Part shown: positions 16,292 through 25,041 of the stretch, in pieces | How positions within the stretch are numbered: the first letter of the stretch is position 1 | How the letters are laid out: each line of letters begins with the position of its first letter | Assembly: GCF_005885675.1 (NCBI RefSeq) | Contig: NZ_VANR01000002.1 | Location: 248,001 to 312,000, forward strand | Direction of reading: 5' to 3' | DNA: 64,000 bases | Source: Polaribacter aestuariivivens | GTDB taxonomy: Bacteria; Bacteroidota; Bacteroidia; Flavobacteriales; Flavobacteriaceae | Made by a program: the position numbers and the translations under genes | Notes under the pieces: model-generated | Database searches by the model: none | Told to the model about the DNA's origin: nothing | Seen by the model: only the letters and a program-made list of their open reading frames with translations

Positions 16292-17827
16292 ATGAGTCAA
16301 CATAAAAACAATCCAGAAATAGATGCTTGTATTCAAACAATACAAAACTTATTAGCGGATACAAATCAGCTTTTTGAGATTCCTGAAGCACAAAGAGTGG
16401 CACTTTTTAAGGTTGCTGGCGAATTATCTCGTCCAAACAGAGATGAATTTCAACGAAGAAGAAAAGATGCTAAAAAAGCAGCCAAACGTAAACAGATTGA
16501 AAGTGACAAACATGCCAGAAAATCAACCGGAATTCGTTCGGCAAGAGAAGCTGCCTTGTTTGTTGCTCCAAAACTATTAGGAGCTGCTCAAATAAATGAA
16601 GATAGTCCAGAATTAGAATCACCAAGAAACTGTTATGTTTGTAAAACGATGTATACCAAATTGCATCATTTTTATGATGCCATGTGTACAGATTGTGGCA
16701 ATTTAAATTATGCGAAACGTTTTCAAACCACAGATTTAACGGGTCAAGTTGCTGTAATTACAGGTTCTCGTTTAAAAATAGGTTACCATATTACTTTAAT
16801 GGCTTTACGTTCTGGAGCAACAGTGATTGCTACCACTCGTTTTCCTGCAGATTCTGCGATTCGTTTTGCAAAAGAAGAAGATTATAAAGATTGGAAAGAT
16901 AGGTTGCACATTCATGGTTTGGATTTAAGGCACATTCCAAGTGTAGAAATTTTTTGTAATTATATAGAGCAGAAATACGATCGTTTAGATATTCTTATCA
17001 ACAATGCTGCCCAAACTGTAAGAAGACCTGCTGGTTTTTACGCTCATATGATGGAAAATGAGAAAAAACCCATTGATCAACTTCCAATATTGGCACAAAA
17101 ATTATTAGAAAATCATGCAGAATGTTTGAAAGAAATATCCGATTTAAGTGTTTCTTCATCAAAAACAGCTAAAAATAATGTGTTACCAGTCACATGGCAT
17201 GGACCAGAACCAGGAATTGGACTAAGAAATTCAGCAGAATTATCTCAAATTCCTTATAGCTTTGACAATTCTTTGCAAACATCAGAAGTGTTTCCAGAAG
17301 GAAAATTAGATGCAGATTTGCAACAAGTAGATTTGCGTAAAACCAACAGTTGGCGTTTAAAATTAGGCGAAATCGAAACTACTGAAATGGTAGAAGTACA
17401 ACTGGTAAATGCAGTAGCACCTTTTGTTTTGTGTAATCGTTTGTCTAATTTAATGATGAAAGAAAACACCGGAAAGAAACACATAATTAATGTGTCTGCA
17501 ATGGAGGGTAAATTTCATCGATTTAAAAAAGAAGATAGGCATCCTCATACCAATATGGCAAAAGCAGCTTTAAATATGTTAACTCATACATCGTCTGCAA
17601 CATTTGCTAAAAAAGGAATTTACATGAATGCTGTAGATACAGGTTGGGTTACAGATGAAGATCCTGCTGAATTATCTAAAAAGAAGGCAGAAGTTCATGA
17701 TTTTCAACCTCCATTAGATATTGTAGATGGAGCTGCAAGAGTAATGGATCCTTTAATTGACGGTATAAATACCGGAAAACATTGGTCTGGAAAGTTTTTA
17801 AAAGACTATTTCCCTATCGATTGGTAA
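16292..17827 (+). CDS. Large SDR-family oxidoreductase with an internal zinc-ribbon-like segment
   Basis: The 511-residue protein has about 110 residues of charged N-terminal sequence, then two Cys pairs, CYVCK and CTDC (near 113-135), spaced like a zinc ribbon, followed by a Rossmann domain. The nucleotide site is [13 protein letters not shown] and the NNAG-equivalent is NNAAQTVRR. The catalytic block is altered: after the Ser in NVSAMEG, the usual YxxxK reads TNMAK, with Thr in place of Tyr. A long insertion lies at about 265-350. It may bind NAD(P) without ordinary SDR chemistry. Function is unknown. It lies between two helicase genes. Confidence 0.75.
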   Translation: MSQHKNNPEIDACIQTIQNLLADTNQLFEIPEAQRVALFKVAGELSRPNRDEFQRRRKDAKKAAKRKQIESDKHARKSTGIRSAREAALFVAPKLLGAAQINEDSPELESPRNCYVCKTMYTKLHHFYDAMCTDCGNLNYAKRFQTTDLTGQVAVITGSRLKIGYHITLMALRSGATVIATTRFPADSAIRFAKEEDYKDWKDRLHIHGLDLRHIPSVEIFCNYIEQKYDRLDILINNAAQTVRRPAGFYAHMMENEKKPIDQLPILAQKLLENHAECLKEISDLSVSSSKTAKNNVLPVTWHGPEPGIGLRNSAELSQIPYSFDNSLQTSEVFPEGKLDADLQQVDLRKTNSWRLKLGEIETTEMVEVQLVNAVAPFVLCNRLSNLMMKENTGKKHIINVSAMEGKFHRFKKEDRHPHTNMAKAALNMLTHTSSATFAKKGIYMNAVDTGWVTDEDPAELSKKKAEVHDFQPPLDIVDGAARVMDPLIDGINTGKHWSGKFLKDYFPIDW

Positions 17828-17904
17828 TTTTTACAATAGTGAATTTGGTATTTATTTATCCGTAAATACTAGTAATTAAGTTTAAAGAAAAACAGCGAAT
17901 AATT

Positions 17905-19215
17905 ATGGCAAATAATATCAAGGAGCAATCAGAAATTTTAGATAAATTAAATATTGCTGCATTAAATCCAATGCAAAAAGAAGCGATTGCAACCATTAAT
18001 AAAAACGAGAATACCATATTACTTTCGCCAACAGGAACAGGAAAAACATTGGCTTTTTCTTTGCCTTTATTAGAAATGTTAAACCCTGATTTAGAGGAAG
18101 TACAAGCGTTAATTTTAGTTCCATCAAGAGAATTAGCTATTCAAATAGAACAAGTTATTCGTTCTATGGGAGCTGGTTTTAAAGTAAATGCTGTGTATGG
18201 AGGAAGACCAATGTCTAAAGATAAAATTGAATTAAAACATACTCCTGCTATTTTAATTGGTACTCCTGGTAGAATTTCGGATCATTTTACAAATGAACGT
18301 TTTTCTAAAGATTTTATAAAAACATTAATTTTAGATGAGTTTGACAAATCATTAGAGGTTGGTTTTGAATATGAAATGAGAGGAATCATTAATCAACTTA
18401 CTAGTTTAGACAAACGCATCTTAACCTCTGCAACACAAGGAGTTGAAATACCTGATTTTGTAGGGTTGTCAAATCCAAATACTGTAAATTATTTAAAAGC
18501 AACAACTTCTAAATTGCAAGTAAAAACGGTAATTTCTCCTTCAAAAAATAAGCTAAATACCTTATTACATTTGTTGAATCATCTTGGAAATCAACAAGGA
18601 ATTATTTTTTGTAATTTAAAAGATAGCATACACAATGTGAGTACTTTTTTAGAAAGTAAAAACATAAAACATGGTTGTTTTAGTGGTGGTATGGAACAAA
18701 AAGATAGAGAACGTTCATTAATAAAATTTAGAAACGGAACCAATCAAATTTTAATTGCTACAGACTTAGCTGCTAGAGGAATAGATGTTCCTGAAATGAA
18801 CTACATTATTCATTACGAATTGCCATTGGCTGTAGAGGAATTTACACATAGAAACGGACGTACAGCAAGAGTTTCAGCAGAAGGTACTGCTTATGTATTA
18901 AAATGGAAAGACGAGCATTTACCAGATTTTATTAAAAATGCTGTAGTACAAGACATTTCTAAACAAGCTGAAAGAAAACAACCTTTTTGGGAAACCTTAT
19001 TTATTTCTGGCGGAAGAAAAGATAAAATATCAAAAGGAGATATTGCTGGTTTATTTATCAAACAAGGTAAATTAAGCAAAGAGCAATTAGGTGTTATTGA
19101 GTTAAAACAAGACTGTGCTTTTGTTGCAGTTCCTGCTCAAAAAACATCTGAATTAATTGATACATTAAACAATGTTCGCTTAAAAAAGAAAAAAGTTAGA
19201 ATTTACCAAGTATAA
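17905..19215 (+). CDS. DEAD-box-type RNA helicase with a DbpA-like C-terminal domain (DEFD motif)
   Basis: Motif I SPTGTGKT, Ia PSRELAIQ, III SAT, IV GIIFCN, V ATDLAARGIDV and VI HRNGRTAR are all present. Motif II reads DEFD instead of DEAD, a substitution that keeps both acidic residues. The last 65 residues (KGDIAGLFIKQGKLSKEQLG ... KKKKVRIYQV) resemble the DbpA RNA-binding domain, which in E. coli recognises 23S rRNA hairpin 92. A role in 50S subunit assembly is therefore likely. At 436 residues it is close to E. coli DbpA in size. Confidence 0.9.
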   Translation: MANNIKEQSEILDKLNIAALNPMQKEAIATINKNENTILLSPTGTGKTLAFSLPLLEMLNPDLEEVQALILVPSRELAIQIEQVIRSMGAGFKVNAVYGGRPMSKDKIELKHTPAILIGTPGRISDHFTNERFSKDFIKTLILDEFDKSLEVGFEYEMRGIINQLTSLDKRILTSATQGVEIPDFVGLSNPNTVNYLKATTSKLQVKTVISPSKNKLNTLLHLLNHLGNQQGIIFCNLKDSIHNVSTFLESKNIKHGCFSGGMEQKDRERSLIKFRNGTNQILIATDLAARGIDVPEMNYIIHYELPLAVEEFTHRNGRTARVSAEGTAYVLKWKDEHLPDFIKNAVVQDISKQAERKQPFWETLFISGGRKDKISKGDIAGLFIKQGKLSKEQLGVIELKQDCAFVAVPAQKTSELIDTLNNVRLKKKKVRIYQV

Positions 19216-19345
19216 ATAAAAAACACACATAATATAAGTAATTGATTTATAATATATAAATTAAAATTTGCTTGGTTAACGGTTTACAATTTGCAGAAAT
19301 AAAATTATTTTCACTAAATTTAAAAAAAGTTTAGTACACATTTAC

Positions 19346-22249
19346 ATGAAGTTTTTAAGAAACAAAATCAATTTTATAATTGTATTCATATATTTTATTA
19401 CTTCTTGCTTATATTTTACTTTTTACGATAATTTAGTCAGTTCTTTTTTTAGTTCAAATTCCACAAACCCTTTATTAATTACCTTACAAAACTACCAAGG
19501 CGTACTATTTATAGTAATTTCTTCCATTTTTATGTATGTAGCTTTAAGGAGAAAAGACTACAAAACAAAACAAAAATTAATAGGATTAAGAAAATATAAA
19601 AACAGACATTATGATTTGTTTGACAACATTACGCATGGAGTTTTGTATGTATCTCCAAAAGGAATTGTTTTATCTGTAAATCAAACTTGTTTAGATATTT
19701 TAGGAGCTGAAAAAGAGTATATGATTGGATACTCTATTTACAAACCATCATGGAAACCTGTTCATGAAAATAAAAGCCCAGTAAAAGCAGATGAGCATCC
19801 AACAAAAATTGCCTTTAAAACAAAAAAACCGGTTTTAAAAAAAACAATTGGTATTATAAATGCAAAAACCGGAGTTTACACTTGGTTAAAAGTAAGTGCT
19901 ATTCCTGAATTTGAAAATGGCAAAAAACAACCTTTTAGAGCATGTATTATTATTGATGATATTACAGAGTTAAAAAACTATCAAGATTTACTATTAAAAA
20001 ATCAAAAGTCTATTAGAGAAGCTAGTCAATTAGCAAAAATCGGATTTTGGGAATTTGATACCACAACAAACAAAGTTACTTGGTCTGATTATTTATATGA
20101 AATTTTTGGATTAGACCCCAAAAATGACCCTCCACCTCAAGAAGAAATTATAAAATATTTTGATAAATCATCTTTAGAAAAATTACAACAATCAAATATT
20201 GAGTTAATTGCACATGGTACACCTTATGACATAGAAATTAAACTTTTCAATTTAAATAATGAAGAGATTTGGGCAAGAAACGTAGTACAACCAATCTATA
20301 ATGATGAAAAGGAAATTATTGGAAGAAGAGGAATCATCAGAAATATTACTGACGATAAAAAAGCACAATTAAAGCTAGAGCAGTCTAAAGAAAGTTTGGA
20401 AACATCTTTAAACTTGGTAGAAGAAAGTGAATATGCATTAAAAGAAGCTGGTAGAATTGCAAAAATAGGCTACTGGAGTTATGATGAACAAACAGGTGTT
20501 CTTTTTTGGTCTGAAGGACTTCATAAAATTTACGGTACAGATCCAAAAAAAGGAGTTCCTCCATTAGAGGAAATTTTAAATTTCTTTACAGAAGATTCTA
20601 GATTAACACTTATTATAGCAACAACAAACCTAGCTAAAAATGGGGTGCCTTATGAGATAGAGTTAAATTTAATAGATACAAATAATAAAAGTGTTTGGAT
20701 TAAAAACACAGGACAACCTATTTTTAATGATAAAAACGAAGTAATTGGTAGGAGAGGGGTTTCACAAGATATTACAGAAAGCAAAAATATACAGTTACAG
20801 CTCTTAAAAGAAAAAGAAAAAACAGAAATTAGCGAAGCAAAATTTAAATCTTATACAGAAAAATCTCCAACAGCAATTTATACAACGAATCTTGATGGTG
20901 ATTGTACTTATGCAAATGAAACATGGTTAGAGATTTCTGGCATGACCTTAAAGCAAGCATCTGGAACTGGATGGGTGAATGCTTTACATCCTGATGACTT
21001 AGAAGCTATTAAAAAAGATTGGTATCAATCTGTTCAATCGAATGGAAAATGGAAATATGAATACCGTTTTATAAATATAAAAACCAAAGAAATTACTTGG
21101 GTAGAAGGTACAGCCAAAGAAATTTTTAACGATAAAAACGAATTAATAGGCTATTTAGGTACCAATGTAAATATTACTGAAAGAAAAAAAGCAGAAGAAA
21201 TGTATCGTTTATTAGCAGATAATACAAACGATTTAATTTCTTTACAAGATCCTGAAACCAATTTTACGTATTTAAGTCCTTCTATAAAAACATTATTAGG
21301 TTATGAAGCTAAAGAGTTAATTGGAAAACAAAATTTAGATTTAGTACATGAAGAGGATGTTGCTATGGTTAAAAATAAAATAGAGCAAAGTTTAAATGGA
21401 TTAGCGGTAAATGATTTTATTTTTAGAATAAAACATAAAAAAGGGCATTACGTTTGGTTAGAATCCTTATTATCACCTGTATATCAAAATAATAACATTA
21501 TTGCTTATTTAACATCATCCAGAGATATCACCCAATGGATGTTGGCAAGAAAAAAAATTGAAGAATATCAAACCTCGTTACAAAAACTAACTGCAGAAGT
21601 TGCGATGATTGAAGAAAAACAAAAAAAGGACATTGCTGCAAATATTCATGATCATTTGAGTCAATCACTTGTAATTTCAAAAATGAGAATAAGTGAACTT
21701 CAAAAAAATGCATCTTTAAAAAACATTAGTGAAGATTTAGATTTTGTAAATAAACATATATCAGAGGCTTTAGAAAATAGTAGAAAAATTACCTACGAAC
21801 TTTCTCCTCCAGTTTTATATCAATTAGGGTTGTTAGAAACTCTAGAGTGGATGTCTGACGATATTCAAGAAAAATACGATATTAAAGTTCAATTTACCAG
21901 TAATGTAAACCATCTAGAGCTTAGTGAATTTAAATCTATATTGATATATCGTTGTATACAAGAAGCTATAACAAACATTATTAAATATGCAAAAGCTACA
22001 GAAATAAAGCTTCAGTTTATTAAAAATGAGGAAACAATTACCATCATTATAAAAGATAACGGAATAGGTTTTGATACAGCAATTTTACAAAACACAATGA
22101 GTACAGAAGGTGGTTTTGGCTTATTTGCTGTAAGGGAGCGTATTAGAAATTTAAATGGTGAACTACAAATTACCTCAGACAAAAATGTTGGAACAACTGT
22201 AAAATTTTTCGTACATTTAAAAAATAAGAACGATATTAAAGAACAATAA
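19346..22249 (+). CDS. Membrane-anchored PAS-domain sensor histidine kinase (five PAS domains, NarX-like)
   Basis: Two membrane helices (about 9-30 and 45-63) precede five PAS/PAC units (roughly 90-210, 222-340, 360-480, 500-620 and 625-745). PAS2 and PAS3 are close relatives, sharing LAKIGFWEFD / IAKIGYWSYD and IGRRG, which suggests an internal duplication. The dimerisation domain is HisKA_3 type, with the phospho-acceptor in ANIHDHLSQSL. The ATPase domain shows QEAITNIIKYAKA (N box), DNGIGFD (G1) and GGFGLFAVRERI (G2). Such kinases phosphorylate LuxR-type regulators; the partner starts 2 nt downstream. The input signal is unknown. Confidence 0.93.
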   Translation: MKFLRNKINFIIVFIYFITSCLYFTFYDNLVSSFFSSNSTNPLLITLQNYQGVLFIVISSIFMYVALRRKDYKTKQKLIGLRKYKNRHYDLFDNITHGVLYVSPKGIVLSVNQTCLDILGAEKEYMIGYSIYKPSWKPVHENKSPVKADEHPTKIAFKTKKPVLKKTIGIINAKTGVYTWLKVSAIPEFENGKKQPFRACIIIDDITELKNYQDLLLKNQKSIREASQLAKIGFWEFDTTTNKVTWSDYLYEIFGLDPKNDPPPQEEIIKYFDKSSLEKLQQSNIELIAHGTPYDIEIKLFNLNNEEIWARNVVQPIYNDEKEIIGRRGIIRNITDDKKAQLKLEQSKESLETSLNLVEESEYALKEAGRIAKIGYWSYDEQTGVLFWSEGLHKIYGTDPKKGVPPLEEILNFFTEDSRLTLIIATTNLAKNGVPYEIELNLIDTNNKSVWIKNTGQPIFNDKNEVIGRRGVSQDITESKNIQLQLLKEKEKTEISEAKFKSYTEKSPTAIYTTNLDGDCTYANETWLEISGMTLKQASGTGWVNALHPDDLEAIKKDWYQSVQSNGKWKYEYRFINIKTKEITWVEGTAKEIFNDKNELIGYLGTNVNITERKKAEEMYRLLADNTNDLISLQDPETNFTYLSPSIKTLLGYEAKELIGKQNLDLVHEEDVAMVKNKIEQSLNGLAVNDFIFRIKHKKGHYVWLESLLSPVYQNNNIIAYLTSSRDITQWMLARKKIEEYQTSLQKLTAEVAMIEEKQKKDIAANIHDHLSQSLVISKMRISELQKNASLKNISEDLDFVNKHISEALENSRKITYELSPPVLYQLGLLETLEWMSDDIQEKYDIKVQFTSNVNHLELSEFKSILIYRCIQEAITNIIKYAKATEIKLQFIKNEETITIIIKDNGIGFDTAILQNTMSTEGGFGLFAVRERIRNLNGELQITSDKNVGTTVKFFVHLKNKNDIKEQ

Positions 22250-22251
22250 TA

Positions 22252-22902
22252 ATGAATCCCCCAGAAGTCATTAGATTATTATTAGTAGACGATCATAAAA
22301 TATTACGTGACGGTTTACGGAGTATTATAGAGCAAAAAACAAACTTACATATTATTGGCGAAGCTTCAGATGGTAGAGCTGCCATTGAACAATGTAATAA
22401 GCTTTTACCAGATGTAGTTATTACAGATGTAGCCATGAGTGGCTTAAATGGAGTAGAAGCAACAAAACAAATACACAAAAAACATCCTCACATTAAAATT
22501 ATCGGACTTTCTATGCATGCGAACAAACAGTTTATACAAGGCATGTTTAAAGCTGGTGCTTATGCATATTTACTAAAAGATGGTGACTCGTCAGAATTAA
22601 TTACAGCCATTAACTCAGTACATCAAAATAAAAAATACCTCTCAAAAAAAATAGATCAAAGTTATTTAACCCTTTTAAATAGAGAAGAAGTAATTGTTGA
22701 TAAAGAATTAAGCTCAAGAGAAATAGAAGTACTACAATTAATAGCGGAAGGTAATTCATCCAAAGAAATAGCAGAACTATTATTTTTGAGTTCAAAAACG
22801 GTTGATGTCCATAAAAACAACACTATGAAAAAGCTAGAATTATATACCATACCAGAGCTTACAAAATATGCCATTAGAAATGGACTAACCTCTTTAGAAT
22901 AA
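22252..22902 (+). CDS. LuxR/NarL-type response regulator
   Basis: The receiver domain (residues 1-125) carries the acidic pocket LLVDDHK, the phospho-acceptor Asp in VVITDVAMSGLNG, and the conserved Lys in YLLKDGD. The C-terminal LuxR helix-turn-helix (about 148-212) contains LSSREIEVLQLIAEGNSSKE and SSKTVDVHKNN. It lies 2 nt after the PAS kinase stop and is certainly its cognate regulator. Targets are unknown. The length, 216, is standard for the family. Confidence 0.96.
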   Translation: MNPPEVIRLLLVDDHKILRDGLRSIIEQKTNLHIIGEASDGRAAIEQCNKLLPDVVITDVAMSGLNGVEATKQIHKKHPHIKIIGLSMHANKQFIQGMFKAGAYAYLLKDGDSSELITAINSVHQNKKYLSKKIDQSYLTLLNREEVIVDKELSSREIEVLQLIAEGNSSKEIAELLFLSSKTVDVHKNNTMKKLELYTIPELTKYAIRNGLTSLE

Positions 22903-23037
22903 CAACTCCTTGTAAAAGGTTATTAAATTAATTATCAGTATTTTACATGTAAAATATAAATAGAAAATAAGCAATTTGCTTACTGTTATAATCAATTAAT
23001 TGCTTTAATTTTAAAAGATTAAACAATTGTAATTGTG

Positions 23038-23412
23038 ATGGAAAGAAATTTATTACTTGTTGAAGATGATAAACATATAGGTGAGTTACTTTATACTAGT
23101 GTAAAAGGTTTAAATACTCTAAAAACTATAGAATTATCTACAACGCTAAAAGAAGCTAAAAGTAAGTTATTAAACGTTTTTTACGATATAATTGTTTTAG
23201 ATTTAAGCTTACCTGATGGTAATGGCATACAATTATTAAAATGGTTGAATAAAAAAAACGTAGAAACGAAAGTGTTTATTTTTTCTATGAATACAGAGTT
23301 AAAAAGAATGTGTTTACAGTATGGTGCAAGCGCTTTTTTTGACAAAGCAAATGATTTTGATTCTTTAATTGATACCATTTCAAATGACAACTCAAAAATC
23401 AACCAAAACTAA
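23038..23412 (+). CDS. Single-domain response regulator (CheY-like)
   Basis: A 124-residue receiver domain with no output domain. It has the acidic pocket LLLVEDDKH, the phospho-acceptor in IIVLDLSLPDGNG, the Ser/Thr position in FIFSMNT and the conserved Lys in FFDKAND. An upstream GTG at 23035 is in frame, but ATG 23038 (MERNLLLVEDD) matches the normal receiver N-terminus. It lies 135 nt after the LuxR regulator and may act as a phosphate sink or protein-protein partner in the same signalling set. A strong terminator follows. Confidence 0.9.
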   Translation: MERNLLLVEDDKHIGELLYTSVKGLNTLKTIELSTTLKEAKSKLLNVFYDIIVLDLSLPDGNGIQLLKWLNKKNVETKVFIFSMNTELKRMCLQYGASAFFDKANDFDSLIDTISNDNSKINQN

Positions 23413-23452
23413 TATTTAGTAGTAAAAATATAATAGAAACGACAATAACAAA

Positions 23453-23482
23453 AAAAAGCCAAACGGAATCGTTTGGCTTTTT
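23453..23482 (+). terminator. Intrinsic terminator after the single-domain response regulator
   Basis: A perfect 13-bp stem, AAAAAGCCAAACG with CGTTTGGCTTTTT, around a GAAT loop. Confidence 0.95.
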
Positions 23483-23613
23483 CTATAAAATACTCTAGGG
23501 GAAAATATAATATAAATACAAGTGTAAATTTAATAGCTTTTATAGAAAGTAACTATAAGCAAATTACTTATTTTTAATAGTTTATTAAAAAATGTAATCA
23601 TATCATATGAAAT

Positions 23614-23652
23614 AAAAAAAGTGCTCATTACTAAAAATGAACACTTTTTTTC
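23614..23652 (-). terminator. Terminator of the leftward secreted-protein gene
   Basis: GTGCTCATT and AATGAACAC pair with one C-A mismatch, flanked by A7 and T7 runs. It lies just beyond the stop at 23670 on the minus strand. Confidence 0.75.
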
Positions 23653-23669
23653 TTAGGGGATTTTTTAAC

Positions 23670-24116
23670 TTATTTCTTTTCAATAATTTTTGTAAGTTTT
23701 CCAGTCCAAGACCTATCTTCATATACAGATTCGTAGTAGTATCTTTTACCTCTATTTCTTTGTATAGTAGTAGTTAATTTATCACCTACCTTAAATGGTA
23801 AATTTTTCTTGTTAATATCTACAATTTCTAATTCATATTCATTTTCACTCAACCAAACCATTTTAGCTTTGATATACTCTCCTTTTGGATAAAACTCTAT
23901 GTAAGAATCTTCTTCTATTTCAACAATAACTTTGTGAATACTATTGTCATAAGTATATTTACCATCCTCTAAAGATTTGTTTACAATAACTTTGGTTTTT
24001 AAAGGTTTAATATACGGTACATTTTTCATGTCATTATAAGCAACATCTTGTGCAGATGTTTGTAAGGCTACATTTAATAACAAAATTAAAACAGAACTTT
24101 TAAATATTTTTTTCAT
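23670..24116 (-). CDS. Secreted protein of unknown function (148 aa)
   Basis: The product begins with a clear Sec signal peptide (MKKIFKSSVLILLLNVALQT, cleavage after TSA near 22). The mature protein is predicted to be mostly beta-strand, with a lysine-rich pattern alternating with aromatic residues (KGEYIKAKMVWLSENEYELE) and a basic Arg/Lys/Tyr-rich C-terminal part. I do not recognise the family; the middle segment resembles small periplasmic DUF proteins that sense or bind envelope components, but that is weak. It is monocistronic, with a -7 box at 24147-24154 and its own terminator. Confidence 0.8.
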   Translation of the reverse strand: MKKIFKSSVLILLLNVALQTSAQDVAYNDMKNVPYIKPLKTKVIVNKSLEDGKYTYDNSIHKVIVEIEEDSYIEFYPKGEYIKAKMVWLSENEYELEIVDINKKNLPFKVGDKLTTTIQRNRGKRYYYESVYEDRSWTGKLTKIIEKK

Positions 24117-24146
24117 AATTGGGGAATTTTTTAGTTAATAATAATC

Positions 24147-24154
24147 CAAATATA
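24147..24154 (-). promoter_or_regulatory. Promoter of the secreted 148-aa protein gene
   Basis: TATATTTG on the minus strand, with a TTG (reading CAA at 24175-24177) 20 nt further upstream, close to the ideal 19-nt spacer. The leader is about 24 nt. Confidence 0.6.
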
Positions 24155-24291
24155 AAAACAATGTAAAATGCTTACAATAGGCAAAATCCCTATTTTTTTA
24201 TTTTAATGATAATTTTCAATTGAAAAAGATAGAAATTTGCTAAAAAAAATGATTTTTTTATAAAAAAAAAGCATTTAATGTAAATAAGCAC

Positions 24292-24906
24292 CTATTTGAT
24301 AAGAATCTTTTTAGCAAAAGTCATAAAGTAGTTCTCCAAGCGTTGTAAGCTAGCGTTCATTGTATTGGTATACAATACGTATTGGCATTTATAAATACTT
24401 TGTGTAGTAGCTAATAAAGCTGTATAAGCATTGGTTTCTTGTAAAAAAGAAGCATCATCAATACCAATTATTTTTAATTGAGTAGTATTTAAACCTTCTA
24501 ATAATAGTAATTTATTAGTTGTTTTTACAGTAGCTATTAAAATGTCCACTCCTTCAAAAATTTCCGATTTTAACAAATCTATATGTTCTCTTTCATTTGC
24601 TACATATACACGTAAGTCTGTATGCCTAGTATATAATAAAAAAGCATCGTACAAAGCCAAAGCTTGTTCATTATTTTCCACAAAAACAAGTGCTCTTGGC
24701 GCAGTTCCTTGTGCTTCACATTGCAGTTTTTGTAAGGTAGTCCAAATTAAAGTAGTTGTTTTTCCGCTATTGTTGGGCGCAATACAATATACATTGGCAC
24801 CACTTTTTATGGTTCCAATACTTGCTTTTTGAAATCGAGTAGGAGTATCAATTCCAAATTGCGCTATTTTTTCTTTTAAATGAGGATGTAGTTTTTTAAA
24901 AGGCAT
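24292..24906 (-). CDS. Lone N-terminal RecA domain of a DEAD-box-like protein with degenerate motifs
   Basis: The 204-residue protein begins MPFKKLHPHLKEKIAQFGID and PTRFQKASI, a Q-motif-like region, then a Walker A variant IAPNNSGKTTTLIW. Motif II reads DDAS where DEAD is expected, and motif III reads TNT. The second RecA domain, with motifs IV-VI, is absent, so it cannot be a normal helicase. It may bind ATP and act as a regulator or RNA-binding partner. The start at 24906 is chosen because the -7 box at 24941-24948 lies inside the longer frame (from 25017). No frameshift or second half follows downstream. Confidence 0.78.
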   Translation of the reverse strand: MPFKKLHPHLKEKIAQFGIDTPTRFQKASIGTIKSGANVYCIAPNNSGKTTTLIWTTLQKLQCEAQGTAPRALVFVENNEQALALYDAFLLYTRHTDLRVYVANEREHIDLLKSEIFEGVDILIATVKTTNKLLLLEGLNTTQLKIIGIDDASFLQETNAYTALLATTQSIYKCQYVLYTNTMNASLQRLENYFMTFAKKILIK

Positions 24907-24940
24907 AAAATAAAAATGAATAATTACTTTAATTATGTGG

Positions 24941-24948
24941 CAAAGATA
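24941..24948 (-). promoter_or_regulatory. -7 box that fixes the start of the lone RecA-domain gene
   Basis: TATCTTTG on the minus strand, about 35 nt upstream of the ATG at 24906 and downstream of the alternative start at 25017. Confidence 0.55.
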
Positions 24949-25041
24949 CAATATAATTAAAGTGTTATACTTTACTGAACGAGGTTTTACTGATAAATTT
25001 TTATCAGAATAACCCATGTAAAATTATCAAATAAAACAAAA

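Noticed and set aside
24292-25041. Pseudogene with a frameshifted second helicase half
   Set aside because: I saw no motifs IV-VI in any frame downstream of the stop (lower coordinates), so there is no lost second half next to it.
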